From Ruminococcaceae bacterium UBA7217 (GTDB taxonomy: Bacteria > Bacillota > Clostridia > Oscillospirales > Acutalibacteraceae): 64,000 nt of DNA. A model generated the notes under the pieces. That model did not search any database, was not told the origin of the DNA, and saw only the letters and a list, made by a program, of their open reading frames with translations. The translations under genes and the position numbers were made by a program. The stretch lies in NCBI GenBank assembly GCA_002490425.1, contig DKTZ01000030.1, forward strand, positions 22,714 through 86,713, read 5' to 3'. This document shows, piece after piece, positions 9,893-19,282 of the stretch (positions are counted from its first letter, which is position 1; every line of letters starts with the position of its first letter).

Positions 9893-9913
9893 GGACAGCC
9901 GAGTCGGCTGTCC
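9893..9913. repeat. Short perfect palindrome of the GTAGGG repeat family
   Basis: GGACAGCCGA and TCGGCTGTCC are exact inverted arms around a single G. Read on the minus strand the element begins GTAGGGACAGCCGACTCGG, closely like the plus-strand element at 38222. It lies 10 bases after the small membrane protein stop. Confidence 0.6.
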
Positions 9914-9981
9914 CTACAATTCACAAAAACCGTAGCGGTGGATTTTCATGCTCGCCGCTCCGCATAATTTCTTATAATATA

Positions 9982-10017
9982 AAAAATCCGCTGTACTTAC
10001 CCGTACGGCGGATTTTT
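9982..10017. terminator. Bidirectional Rho-independent terminator
   Basis: AAAATCCGCTGTAC pairs with GTACGGCGGATTTT (one wobble) around a six-base loop, with A and T runs on both sides. It lies between converging genes, the small membrane protein on the plus strand and the lipoprotein on the minus strand, and can serve both. Confidence 0.8.
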
Positions 10018-10032
10018 GCAATTATTCGTTTT

Positions 10033-10317
10033 TTATCTTTTCGGATTACTTGTCAAGTCGCTTGAAACTTCCGATGCCGCACTGCTTAAATCGCTTGAAA
10101 CTTCCGACGCCGCACTGCTCAAATCGCTTGAAACTTCGCTTACACCGCTTGAAATATTTTCACTTGCATTTGTAAGCATACTTTCGGCATTATTGTTCGT
10201 TCCTGAGTTTTGATTTGTGTCGGAAACCTTTCCGTCCTCTGTTTTGCCGCAGCCTACGAAGAATGTGCAAATGAGAAGTGTTCCTATAATCATAACACAT
10301 ATTATCTTTTTCATCAT
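10033..10317 (-). CDS. Small lipoprotein with tandem 11-residue repeats
   Basis: A 94-residue secreted lipoprotein. It has a type II signal peptide with a lipobox ending FVGC at about residue 23, then a polar Asn/Gly/Thr-rich stretch, then tandem 11-residue repeats of the form SSAASEVSSDL near the C-terminus. At the DNA level these are three near-identical 33-base units around 10050-10140. The repeats are likely helical, with a heptad-like pattern. AGGAGGT precedes the start. No family is recognised; a cell-wall spacer or anchoring role is only a guess. Downstream of ypeB on the same strand, but a gap of about 100 bases separates them. Confidence 0.7.
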   Translation of the reverse strand: MMKKIICVMIIGTLLICTFFVGCGKTEDGKVSDTNQNSGTNNNAESMLTNASENISSGVSEVSSDLSSAASEVSSDLSSAASEVSSDLTSNPKR

Positions 10318-10422
10318 TTTACCTCCTTTTCGTATTTATAAATCTATACTGAAAACTAAGTCTGCTTTACAAAACAGAATCTTAATTTATTTGTATTATT
10401 CTCTTTTTGAATAAAGATTATT

Positions 10423-11766
10423 CTATTTCGTAAGAACGCCGCCGTCGCTGTAAAGCAAAATCAGTACATTTTCCTCTTCGCCTGTTGCCGCATTAAGGTA
10501 AACGAGCAGATGCTGTCCGTTTTTTGTTGTGCAAACATATTCGTAGCAGTAGTTTTCCGTATTCCATTCAGTGGGCGCAAAGCATTTTGATACTTCTGAA
10601 ATTTCAAGACCGCTGTAAAGCTTTTTTCTGCCCTCTTCCTCCGAAATAACATTTTCGGGGATTTTTCTTTCTATATGGCAGGAAACATATCCCGTTGCGT
10701 CAAAGGAATGAATTTCGCCGCTTTGAAGATTTACGCTGACTTTAATTAAGTCTGCATAGCAGATAACGCCGTCCTGAACATAAGCAAAGTTAACGGTGCA
10801 GATTCCGTCATCGGTAAAATAATAGCTTTCTTTCATATTCTCGTAGCCGATTGAGGAGAGAAATTCTTTCGCTTTATTTACCGCGTCCTCATATTTTATA
10901 CTGATTTCACCTGCAAAGGTAGAATTGAGCATATAAATCGGGTATCCGCCTTTTTTGGTAACAGCAACTGTGCAGTCATCATTTTTGAAGATATAGCAGG
11001 GGATTGTACCCTCTTTTTCAAATGCAAAATCCATTTCGCCGCCGTCACCGCAAATTTTATTTGCAATTTCCTGCGCTTGTTTTTTCGTGACTTCCTCTTT
11101 GCCCTCAAGCAGCTTTGGCTTTGCATTTTCAATATGATTTGAGAAAGGCCCGTCAAAAACAAGAGACGGAATATTTGACATTGTCTGTTCAACATCATCC
11201 ATTTTTTCAAAAACAGTATCTGAAGTCTCATTTGATTTCAAAAGCATATTTGAATTTTTCTCAAAAGACAGCGAACCGTTCTGTAAACTGTAACACATTG
11301 AATTAAGCTTTTCCGAAAGCGTATTTGCCAAATCGCTAAGCTCCAAAAGCTTTTGTCTTTCTTCTTCACTTAAAGTTTCCCCACGCATACTCTTTCGCTG
11401 AATTGACATAATATATTCGCCCACCTGCGATAAGAAGCTATATGTGTTTGAAACAGACGAATCGCTTGACGGCAATTCCGCAAGGCTGTTTTTAGCCTCT
11501 GCACAGTCACGCCAAAGCTCCGTTGAAAGATTAGTGAGCATTGACGGCGTGCTTACATAAACAACCTTTTGAAGGTCTGCGGTTATGCCGCTTAAATATT
11601 CGTCAAGGGAAATGAGCACACGCTGTCTTGTGAGTAAAATTTCACGCTTGTATCTTGATACCTTAACCGATTGAACAACGGAAAAAACAGTCAGCGCTAT
11701 TAAAGCAAAGCTAATATAGCTTACTAAGCGGATTTTTCCGCGGAATGAAATGCTTTTTTCTGCCAT
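10423..11766 (-). CDS. ypeB: Germination protein YpeB
   Basis: A 447-residue spore protein. In Bacillus YpeB sits in the inner spore membrane and is needed for the localisation and stability of the cortex-lytic enzyme SleB. Here there is one N-terminal membrane helix at about 14-32, a helical domain to about residue 190, and C-terminal PepSY-type repeats containing motifs such as KYEDAVNKAKEFL and SEEEGRKKLYSGLEI. In Bacillus the gene is paired with sleB; here no sleB is next to it. ATG 11766 has a GGAGAG upstream. It is transcribed away from the cysteine desulfurase gene. Confidence 0.85.
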   Translation of the reverse strand: MAEKSISFRGKIRLVSYISFALIALTVFSVVQSVKVSRYKREILLTRQRVLISLDEYLSGITADLQKVVYVSTPSMLTNLSTELWRDCAEAKNSLAELPSSDSSVSNTYSFLSQVGEYIMSIQRKSMRGETLSEEERQKLLELSDLANTLSEKLNSMCYSLQNGSLSFEKNSNMLLKSNETSDTVFEKMDDVEQTMSNIPSLVFDGPFSNHIENAKPKLLEGKEEVTKKQAQEIANKICGDGGEMDFAFEKEGTIPCYIFKNDDCTVAVTKKGGYPIYMLNSTFAGEISIKYEDAVNKAKEFLSSIGYENMKESYYFTDDGICTVNFAYVQDGVICYADLIKVSVNLQSGEIHSFDATGYVSCHIERKIPENVISEEEGRKKLYSGLEISEVSKCFAPTEWNTENYCYEYVCTTKNGQHLLVYLNAATGEEENVLILLYSDGGVLTK

Positions 11767-11855
11767 ATTTTTCTCTCCTTGGACAGTTTTTCTTTAATAT
11801 AGGTTATTGTTAACAGAAAATTTAAAAATATCCGTCTATTTTATCTGTTTTTTAA

Positions 11856-11884
11856 TTGCAAATTTCAGTATTATGTAGTATAAT
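11856..11884 (+). promoter_or_regulatory. SigA-type promoter for the cysteine desulfurase operon
   Basis: TTGCAA (11856-11861) and TATAAT (11879-11884) are separated by 17 bases, with TG one base off the extended -10 position. It lies about 37 bases before the TTG start of the desulfurase. Confidence 0.65.
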
Positions 11885-11920
11885 TTATTTTGATTTAATC
11901 TATATCTTGGGGGATTGTAA

Positions 11921-13048
11921 TTGAACGCATATCTTGACAACAGTGCTACAACAAAGCCGTGTGAACAGGCTGTAAAGAAAGCGGCCGAAATTGCATCTGA
12001 TTGTTACGGCAATCCCTCATCACTTCATTTCTTAGGTTATGAAGCTAAAAAAGAGCTTGAAAATGCCAGAACGGCTGTTGCAGATTTCATTTCTGTTAAA
12101 TCTAATGAAATCTATTTTACATCAGGTGGAACGACCTCAAATATGACTGCAATTCTCGGAACTGCGGCGGCGAAAAAGCGTGAGGGTAAAAAAATCATTA
12201 CTTCCCGTATTGAGCATCCGAGTGTTATTAAAAATTTTGAACTTTTGGGTGAGCAAGGGTTTTCGCCTGTGTTTTTAGAGTCGGACAGAAACGGTAAAGT
12301 AAGCCTTGACGATTTATATAACGCCATTGACGAAAATACAATTTTTGTAAGCTTAATGGCGGTTAATAATGAGGTCGGCTCGGTTCAAAATTTTGATAAG
12401 GTAAAGCAAGTTATTAAATCAAAAAATTCAAACGCACTTTACCATTGTGACGCAGTGCAGGCTTTCGGCAAAATAAACTTAAATCCCGAAAAGCTCGGCA
12501 TTGATTTAATGAGTATGAGCGCACATAAAATCCACGGTCTTAAAGGCGCAGGAGCACTTTATGTCAGCAAAAATGTGCGTATAAGACCTGCAATAGTAGG
12601 CGGCGGTCAGGAAAACGGACTCGTTTCGGGAACTGAGTCAATGCCGTCCCTGTGTGCATTCGGCGAGGCGGTTAAAAATATCGGCTCTGTCGAGAAAAAC
12701 CTTGAAAAGGTTAAAAATTTACGTGACAGATTTTTAAATAAAATTTCAGATATAGATTACATTTTTGTGAATTCACCCGTTGACGCTTTACCTTATATTT
12801 TGAACATTTCAGTTAAAGGCGTTCCGTCACAGGTAATGCTTAACGCTCTGTCAAGCGAGGGAATTTGTGTTTCGGCCGGCTCTGCTTGCTCGAAAGGTCA
12901 CAGGAGCGGCGTGCTTTCTTCAATGAAAATCGAACCTGCGAGAATTGACAGCGCAATCAGAATAAGCCTTTCAAAAAATACGAATGATAATGAGATGGAT
13001 TTGCTGTTTGACGCAATTGTTAAAACAGCAAACCGCATCAGGAGATAA
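11921..13048 (+). CDS. Cysteine desulfurase (IscS/NifS family)
   Basis: PLP enzyme that removes sulfur from cysteine as a protein persulfide, here probably for ThiI encoded next. The PLP lysine lies in MSAHKIHG near residue 202, and the catalytic cysteine lies in SAGSACSKGH near residue 325. The N-terminus LDNSATTKP is classic. Translation begins at TTG 11921 after GGGGGA. At 375 residues it is a group I enzyme. The gap to thiI is three bases. The pairing of a dedicated desulfurase with thiI is common in Firmicutes and supports a role in 4-thiouridine formation. Confidence 0.93.
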   Translation: MNAYLDNSATTKPCEQAVKKAAEIASDCYGNPSSLHFLGYEAKKELENARTAVADFISVKSNEIYFTSGGTTSNMTAILGTAAAKKREGKKIITSRIEHPSVIKNFELLGEQGFSPVFLESDRNGKVSLDDLYNAIDENTIFVSLMAVNNEVGSVQNFDKVKQVIKSKNSNALYHCDAVQAFGKINLNPEKLGIDLMSMSAHKIHGLKGAGALYVSKNVRIRPAIVGGGQENGLVSGTESMPSLCAFGEAVKNIGSVEKNLEKVKNLRDRFLNKISDIDYIFVNSPVDALPYILNISVKGVPSQVMLNALSSEGICVSAGSACSKGHRSGVLSSMKIEPARIDSAIRISLSKNTNDNEMDLLFDAIVKTANRIRR

Positions 13049-13051
13049 ATA

Positions 13052-14224
13052 ATGAAGGAAATAATACTTATAAAAAACGGAGAATTAGCTTTAAAGGGGC
13101 TTAACAGAGCCACCTTTGAAGATGTTCTTATAAAAAATATCCGCAAACGCATTAAGCCTTTGGGTGAATTTGAATACCGTAAGGAGCAGTCAACCGTTTC
13201 TGTCGTTCCTATGAGTGACGGTATTGATATGGACGAGGTTTCGTTTCGTGTGGGCAGAGTGTTCGGTATTGCAAGGTATTCAAGAGCATTGCAAGTGCCT
13301 AAGGATATGGACGAAATAAAAGCAAATGCACCGAAATACCTTGAAAATCAGCTTCGTTTTGCAAAGACATTTAAGGTTGAGGCAAAAAGGTCGGACAAAA
13401 AATTTCCCTTGACCTCGCCTGAAATTTCAGCAGAGGTCGGCGGAGCAATTCTTTCCGAATTTCCGAATTTAAAGGTTGATGTCAGAAATCCCGAAATAAT
13501 TGTTACTATTGAAATCCGTGAAAAATTTGCGTTTATAAGAGGCAATCAGTTGGTCGGCGCAGGCGGACTTCCCACTGGAACCTCAGGCAAAGCAACCGTT
13601 TTGATTTCGGGTGGAATTGACAGTCCCGTTGCCGCCTATATGATGGCAAAAAGAGGACTTACCCTCAATGCGGTTCATTTTGCTTCGCCCCCGTACACTT
13701 CTCCTCAGTCCGAGGATAAGGTTCACAGGCTTTTAAAGCAGGTTGCGGCATACAGCGGCAGTATAACTCTTTTTACGGTAGGCTTTACCGAGATTCAGGA
13801 AGCTATCCGTGATAATTGCCCGGAGGATATGTTTACGCTGATAATGCGCAGATTTATGATGCGAATTGCGTCTGCCATAGCCGAAAAAGAGGACAGCAAA
13901 GCACTCATTACGGGCGAAAGCCTCGGTCAGGTTGCAAGCCAAACCTTACCCGCCATTGCCTGTACAGATGCAGTAGCGTCTATGCCTGTTTTCCGTCCGC
14001 TTATCGGCAACGACAAAACCGAAATAATTGATGTTTCAAGAAAAATTGAAACCTTCGACATTTCAATTGAACCGTTTGAGGATTGCTGTACGGTATTCAC
14101 TCCCAAGCACCCGAAAACGAAGCCTACTCTCAAAATGCTCGAGGAGGCAGAAAAAAATCTTGATATTGATGCGCTTATTTCCCGTGCGCTTCAAAATACT
14201 AAAGTAACGGTGGTTAGATTTTAA
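13052..14224 (+). CDS. thiI: tRNA 4-thiouridine synthase ThiI
   Basis: Adenylates and thiolates uridine 8 of tRNA using sulfur from the upstream desulfurase. The order is an N-terminal ferredoxin-like region, a THUMP domain to about residue 165, then a PP-loop ATPase with SGGIDSPVAA at about 188-197. At 390 residues it lacks the C-terminal rhodanese domain of the Escherichia coli enzyme, as in other Firmicutes. The stop overlaps the cinA-like start. The small gap upstream and overlap downstream point to one operon. Confidence 0.94.
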   Translation: MKEIILIKNGELALKGLNRATFEDVLIKNIRKRIKPLGEFEYRKEQSTVSVVPMSDGIDMDEVSFRVGRVFGIARYSRALQVPKDMDEIKANAPKYLENQLRFAKTFKVEAKRSDKKFPLTSPEISAEVGGAILSEFPNLKVDVRNPEIIVTIEIREKFAFIRGNQLVGAGGLPTGTSGKATVLISGGIDSPVAAYMMAKRGLTLNAVHFASPPYTSPQSEDKVHRLLKQVAAYSGSITLFTVGFTEIQEAIRDNCPEDMFTLIMRRFMMRIASAIAEKEDSKALITGESLGQVASQTLPAIACTDAVASMPVFRPLIGNDKTEIIDVSRKIETFDISIEPFEDCCTVFTPKHPKTKPTLKMLEEAEKNLDIDALISRALQNTKVTVVRF

Positions 14225-14703
14225 TGCAGCTCCCTGAAAAGCTTGTAGCTGTTCTTAAAGAAAAACATCTTGTAGCCGCAACAGCTGAGTCCTGTACAGG
14301 CGGTCTTATTGCGAAACGCATAACCGATGTGAGCGGCTCATCATCCGTTTTTAACTGCGGAATAGTCAGCTACAGCAATGAAATAAAACATTCTGTTTTG
14401 GGCGTTTCAAACGAAACATTAAAAAAGTACGGTGCTGTGAGCGAACAGACAGTCCGTGAAATGGTTTCGGGAGTATTAAAGCTTTCAAATGCCGATGTTG
14501 CCGTTGCAGTGTCGGGAATAGCAGGTCCTGCTTCTGACAATACCGAAAAACCGGTAGGCTTAATTTATATAGCAGGTTCGGACGGAAAGAAAACCGTTGT
14601 AAAAAAGCTTGAAAACAAATTTACTGATGATGTTCGCCGTCTTAACCGTGAAAGCGCATCAAATGAGGCGCTGAAAATTCTTATAAGTATCGCAGGTGAA
14701 TGA
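14224..14703 (+). CDS. pncC: Nicotinamide-nucleotide amidohydrolase (CinA C-terminal domain)
   Basis: A 159-residue stand-alone CinA C-terminal domain. The family deamidates nicotinamide mononucleotide in pyridine nucleotide recycling. The diagnostic segments are AESCTGGLIAKRITDVSGSS at about 19-38, CGIVSYSNEIK, and AVSGIAGPA around residue 98. The N-terminal CinA domain (COG1058) is absent. The start overlaps the thiI stop. The following sortase gene begins at or just after its stop. Confidence 0.88.
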   Translation: MQLPEKLVAVLKEKHLVAATAESCTGGLIAKRITDVSGSSSVFNCGIVSYSNEIKHSVLGVSNETLKKYGAVSEQTVREMVSGVLKLSNADVAVAVSGIAGPASDNTEKPVGLIYIAGSDGKKTVVKKLENKFTDDVRRLNRESASNEALKILISIAGE

Positions 14704-14704
14704 T

Positions 14705-15721
14705 TTGGAAATAAACAAGAACAATATTGAAGAAATACAGGAAATTGAAATAACCGAGGCTTCGGCTGAGAACGCCGGAAAAGCGTCTAAGCATAAAAAA
14801 CCTCGCCGAAGGCTCTCAAAGCCCGCAAAGATTATTCTTGCGCTCAGCTTGATAGTTTTTATTTGTGCTTCGGCTGTAATTATCCGAAATTATGCCAAGC
14901 GCCATAATAACATTGAGATGAACGGGGAGCTCGAATCGGTTTTCATTGAAAATCCGAGTGAGCAGGAGGAAGAACTTTTCAATTTTGATGAAATGCTTAA
15001 AATAAATCCGGGTTTTGTGGGCTGGATAAAGGTTCCGAATACAAACATCAGTCTTCCTGTTGTAAAATATTCAAATAATTCTTATTACTTGAATCACGAT
15101 TTTTACAAAAAGTACGACTACCGCGGAACTGTATTTATGGATTATAGAAATGATCCGGAAAATTTAGATGCGAACACAATACTTTACGGTCACAACTGTT
15201 ACGACGGAACAATGTTTTCCGACCTTGAAAAATATCAGGATGTAGAGTTTTATAAAACCACTCCCGTAATTCAGTTTGCAACAAAGAGCGGTATGCAAAA
15301 ATGGAAGGTATATGCGGTTTTCATAACAAATGCGAAAGCCGAAGAGGATAACGGGTATATTTTTAACTACATTTATCCGTATATGGACGGCGAGAATTTC
15401 GACGGATTCATAAACGAGGTAAATAAACGCAGGCTTTATGCGCCGGATGTTGATATAAATGACGATGACAATATGCTTGTTCTTTCAACCTGCATAAGAA
15501 GTCTTGACATTTACAGTAAAGGTACACGTACCTATAAAGCCGATGCAAGGATTGTGGTTCTTGCAAGACGCTTAAGAGCGGGTGAGAGTGAGAGTGTTAA
15601 TACAGATGCCGTAACGGTAAATCCCTCACCAAAATATCCTCAGCTTTGGTATGACAAGAACGGTACGAAAAATCCGTACGCAGGCGATGAAAAATGGTAT
15701 CCTCAGGAGGTAAATCAATGA
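14705..15721 (+). CDS. Class B sortase, first copy
   Basis: Membrane transpeptidase of about 338 residues. It has a cytoplasmic Glu-rich N-terminus, a lysine/arginine patch, one membrane helix at about 45-65, and an extracellular sortase fold. The catalytic histidine is in YGHNCYDGTMF, the cysteine in LVLSTCIR, and the arginine in ARIVVLARR. The C-terminal tail is Pro/Tyr-rich, like that of the next sortase. TTG 14705 is preferred since AGGTGA lies five bases upstream; GTG 14696 in the same frame is the alternative. Its stop overlaps the next start (ATGA). Its sorting substrate is not evident here. Confidence 0.85.
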   Translation: MEINKNNIEEIQEIEITEASAENAGKASKHKKPRRRLSKPAKIILALSLIVFICASAVIIRNYAKRHNNIEMNGELESVFIENPSEQEEELFNFDEMLKINPGFVGWIKVPNTNISLPVVKYSNNSYYLNHDFYKKYDYRGTVFMDYRNDPENLDANTILYGHNCYDGTMFSDLEKYQDVEFYKTTPVIQFATKSGMQKWKVYAVFITNAKAEEDNGYIFNYIYPYMDGENFDGFINEVNKRRLYAPDVDINDDDNMLVLSTCIRSLDIYSKGTRTYKADARIVVLARRLRAGESESVNTDAVTVNPSPKYPQLWYDKNGTKNPYAGDEKWYPQEVNQ

Positions 15722-16977
15722 GCGAAAAAGCAAATGAAAGCAGTTCGTTTGACAGCCTTTTAAAAGATCTTAACGAAACTACAAATTCAACTGCTGTTCA
15801 AAAATCCAATGATATAATGAGTGACATTGAAAATGAAATAGAGCAAGCCGTTTCCGATGACCTCGGTATTAAAACCGTTACTGAAAACGGTATGACTTTT
15901 GTAGATGTAACCGCTCAGTATGTAGGCAAAACATCACAGCCCGAAGAAAAAAAACAGGAAACGGTAAAAACCGAAAAAAAGGTAAGAACCTTTAATGAGA
16001 TTTTTTCTTCCTTTTTCAGCAAGTTTGTACCTCGCAAGGGGGATAAAATGCGTGAGAAGGTACGTAAAATAGTTATGGATATTTCAGTTGTGACCATAAT
16101 AGGCTGTTTAATTTCATTCGGTGTGCTTATTACCGAAAGCTTGATTCAAAAAAACAGCGGCAAGGAGCTGCACGGTTTAATTGTTGATACAGACAATTTA
16201 AATTCCGAACAGTATGATGAAGCATGGCAGGAGCTTTTTACAAAATATCCGTCGGTTGATTTCCCTCAGGGAATGAACCTTAAGTATGCTTATCTTTATG
16301 CAATAAATCCTGAACTCGCAGGCTGGATTAAAATTGAAGGCACAAACCTTGATGTTCAGGTTGTTCAGGCTTCTGATAACGAAAAATATTTAAAAACCGA
16401 TTTTTACGGGAAGAAAAGCCGTTACGGTTGCCCGTTTCTTGATTACAGAAACGATGGAAAATATTTGAGTGACAATAATGTAATTTACGGTCATCATATG
16501 AGTGACGGTCTTATGTTTTCAAACCTTGATAAATACAAAACGGTTGAGGGCTACAAAGAGTCACCGATTATTCAGTATGATACAATATATCAAACTTATA
16601 CTTTCAAAATAATTGCGGCATTTGTTTCAAACAGTCAGCCGGAGCATGACAACGGTTATGTGTTTAACTATACGGTAAATGACTTTGCTTCCGACGAAGG
16701 ATTTATGAAATTTGTTGAGGAAATAAAGAAGAGAAGTATTTTCAATACAAATGTAAATGTTCTGCCTGACGACAAGCTGCTTACTCTTTCAACCTGCTCT
16801 TATGAGTTTTCAGATGCAAGACTTGTTGTTGTTGCAAGGCTTTGCCGTGAAAATGAGGATACTACCGTTGATACAAGCGAAGCTACAATAAACCCTGCAC
16901 CGAGATATCCGCAGGCATGGTACGATGCAAAGGGTATGGCAAATCCTTATAAGGACGATACAAACTGGACTCCGTGA
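15718..16977 (+). CDS. Class B sortase, second copy
   Basis: A second class B sortase of 419 residues, paralogous to the one before it. The N-terminal cytoplasmic part is long (about 110 residues, acidic then basic), followed by a membrane helix at about 122-142. Catalytic residues appear in YGHHMSDGLMF (His), LTLSTCSYEF (Cys) and ARLVVVARL (Arg). Both copies end in the same kind of tail (PRYPQAWYDAKGMANPY here). AGGAGG lies seven bases before ATG 15718 and the start overlaps the first copy by four bases, so translation is coupled. Two adjacent class B sortases suggest different substrates or sequential action. Confidence 0.85.
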   Translation: MSEKANESSSFDSLLKDLNETTNSTAVQKSNDIMSDIENEIEQAVSDDLGIKTVTENGMTFVDVTAQYVGKTSQPEEKKQETVKTEKKVRTFNEIFSSFFSKFVPRKGDKMREKVRKIVMDISVVTIIGCLISFGVLITESLIQKNSGKELHGLIVDTDNLNSEQYDEAWQELFTKYPSVDFPQGMNLKYAYLYAINPELAGWIKIEGTNLDVQVVQASDNEKYLKTDFYGKKSRYGCPFLDYRNDGKYLSDNNVIYGHHMSDGLMFSNLDKYKTVEGYKESPIIQYDTIYQTYTFKIIAAFVSNSQPEHDNGYVFNYTVNDFASDEGFMKFVEEIKKRSIFNTNVNVLPDDKLLTLSTCSYEFSDARLVVVARLCRENEDTTVDTSEATINPAPRYPQAWYDAKGMANPYKDDTNWTP

Positions 16978-17089
16978 CATAGCTTAATATATGTGGTAAC
17001 AATCCTGTGATAATACAGTGTGAACATAGTGAAGAAAGGAACGGTGTGAGCCGAGCATTATTGCAATGCTCTGCCGTGAGGTGATTAAA

Positions 17090-19282
17090 ATGAAGGTTAG
17101 ACTTTTGGCTCTTAGTGCTGAAAAGAACATTTCCTTTGCAAAATTTCAGGCAAGAGTTGTCAGCGGCATAAAGAATTATGCAAACGGAAATGAAACTTTT
17201 GAACATTATGAAAAAATGCGTGATTTATTCGACGGCTTTCAAGATGCTCTCCAAAATGATGAGCTTATTGTTATAGCTGTCGGGGAAAAACATTATTTCA
17301 AGCTTAAAAAGGCAATTTCCCAAGCGTTTGAGGTTGATTGTGTTCAAAATCCCTCAGTCTTAAATATGCTTGAAAATAACGAGGAGCTCACAAATGAGCA
17401 GAGAAAGGATTTTTCATCCTTTCCTGAGCCGGCAACGGTCTTTCTGTCAAAGGACGGAATGTATTCAGGCTTTGGAATTGATAACGGCGAAAAATTTATT
17501 GTTATACTTCCGATTGACAGCGACAGAATAAATTTAATATTGCGTAACGGTGTTGCACCTTATCTTGCAAAGGGTATTGGGTCAGATGACGTTGGAATTC
17601 TTTCCGAATCACAGCATTTTGATAATGAAAAAGTTGAAACTGCAATTTCTCGCCTTTGGGAATCGGGTTCTGTTGTTGCGGTAAACGGAACAGCAAATTC
17701 CGAAGCACTTAAAAATTTGGGCGAGGGGATTGAACATTTTTCCGATGTTGTAATTTTTACCCCTTATGTTGAGGATAAGGGCGAAGTAAATGTTACCGAA
17801 TATGCGGCACAGCTTTCCCGTGTAAGTCTTGACCTTTCAGCGGCAAATTTGGGCGCATCAATCAGCGATATTTATGAAGCAGAGGGTTCAAAATATATTT
17901 GCATTTCTGTTGCGAGTGCTGAAAGTGCAACAGTAAGGAAACTTTATCTTGAAGACGGCGAATCGGAAGAAGCCTTTACTGAAAGTGCCGCTGCAGAGCT
18001 TTTTGAGCTTGTCGGTGAAAGAGCCGCAGGAATAAGAAGTATAGGCATTGAGGTTTCCGATGCTCCGGCAGCAACAGAAGAAGAAAAGCCTATGGAGAAA
18101 AAGTCAAGCAAAAAAACAGCAACCGTTATTGCAATCATTATGGGCGTTGTAATTCTTCTTTGTGCTGTTCTTGCAATAGTATTCAAAATGCAGGGTGAAA
18201 ACGGCTCTCTTGCAAGCACTTTCAGAAAAATATTCGGCTATGAAACCACAACTGAGTCCACTACTGCGGCACCAACCACAACCGAGCCGACCACTGTCGC
18301 TCCCGAAACTAATGAAAATAAACTTAAAATATCCGAATTTATAATATCCGATATAATTGAGCTTGAGAAAAAACGTCAGCAGGAGGCAGAAAATCCGTCA
18401 GAATCTACATCTGCACCGGAGGCTTCCACAAATGCGGCGGGTGAAACCGTACCTGCCACAAGCGAGGTCGCCGAAGATAAAGGTGCTCCTGAATTTATAA
18501 CCGTTAACGGTGAAAAATTGCCGGCAAAAGATGCAATAGCCGGTCTTGTTACGAGCGAGATGGGCGAAGGATATGATGTTGAGGCAATTAAAGCACAAAC
18601 AGTTGTAATTTACACATATCTTAAATACAGAGATAACGGTTTTGTAATTGACGGTGTACAGATAGAAAAAAATGTTTCACAAGAGATTAAAACTGCAGTT
18701 GATGATGTATTCGGCAGGTATTTGTCTTATAACGGCGAGGTTGCTTTAACACCGTTCTTTGAAACTGCGGCAGGCGGAACTTCAGATTCTTCATTGGTGT
18801 TCAGCGGTAGCTATCCTTACCTTAAGGCTGTTTCAAGGCTTGACGGTAATCCCGAAGCACAAACAGAAGGATATGAAAATACAGTTCAGCTTAAAAGGGG
18901 CGAATTACAGGGCATTTTGCTTAAAGCAGGCTTTAATATTGATGTGGATTCCGATCCTACAAAATGGATTATCATAAGAGAAAGAAATAACGCTGTTTCT
19001 TCATCGGTAGGTTATGTTAAATCTGTCAGAGTCGGCAGTCAGGACTTAACAGGCTATGAGTTTATAACAAAGCTTTCGGAGCTTGGACTTAAATCAAGTT
19101 GTTTTAAACTCAGCTATGACAGCACATCGGAAACATTTACGTTTACCTCATACGGAACAGGCTGTGGAGTTGGTATGAGTAAAACGGGCGCAAATGCATT
19201 AGCCGGAAAAGGCTATAATTATGAGCGAATTCTCAAGACATATTTTGCAGGTACAACACTTTCTAAGGAGGAAAATATATGA
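17090..19282 (+). CDS. Membrane protein with SpoIID/LytB domain
   Basis: A 730-residue protein. Residues 1-330 form an N-terminal region I do not recognise, then come a Lys-rich stretch and a membrane helix at about 343-365, a Thr/Pro/Glu-rich linker at about 385-465, and a SpoIID-like domain to the end. The domain shows [21 protein letters not shown] near 505-525, [10 protein letters not shown] near 570, and a degenerate [16 protein letters not shown] near the end in place of GHGVGMSQxGA. SpoIID proteins are lytic transglycosylases that need glycan stripped of stem peptides. ATG 17090 has GTGAGGTGAT upstream. The next gene starts four bases before its stop. Confidence 0.75.
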   Translation: MKVRLLALSAEKNISFAKFQARVVSGIKNYANGNETFEHYEKMRDLFDGFQDALQNDELIVIAVGEKHYFKLKKAISQAFEVDCVQNPSVLNMLENNEELTNEQRKDFSSFPEPATVFLSKDGMYSGFGIDNGEKFIVILPIDSDRINLILRNGVAPYLAKGIGSDDVGILSESQHFDNEKVETAISRLWESGSVVAVNGTANSEALKNLGEGIEHFSDVVIFTPYVEDKGEVNVTEYAAQLSRVSLDLSAANLGASISDIYEAEGSKYICISVASAESATVRKLYLEDGESEEAFTESAAAELFELVGERAAGIRSIGIEVSDAPAATEEEKPMEKKSSKKTATVIAIIMGVVILLCAVLAIVFKMQGENGSLASTFRKIFGYETTTESTTAAPTTTEPTTVAPETNENKLKISEFIISDIIELEKKRQQEAENPSESTSAPEASTNAAGETVPATSEVAEDKGAPEFITVNGEKLPAKDAIAGLVTSEMGEGYDVEAIKAQTVVIYTYLKYRDNGFVIDGVQIEKNVSQEIKTAVDDVFGRYLSYNGEVALTPFFETAAGGTSDSSLVFSGSYPYLKAVSRLDGNPEAQTEGYENTVQLKRGELQGILLKAGFNIDVDSDPTKWIIIRERNNAVSSSVGYVKSVRVGSQDLTGYEFITKLSELGLKSSCFKLSYDSTSETFTFTSYGTGCGVGMSKTGANALAGKGYNYERILKTYFAGTTLSKEENI

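Noticed and set aside
10040..10150. Regular 33-base repeats resembling a small CRISPR array
   Set aside because: The units are adjacent without unique spacers and stay in frame within the lipoprotein gene.
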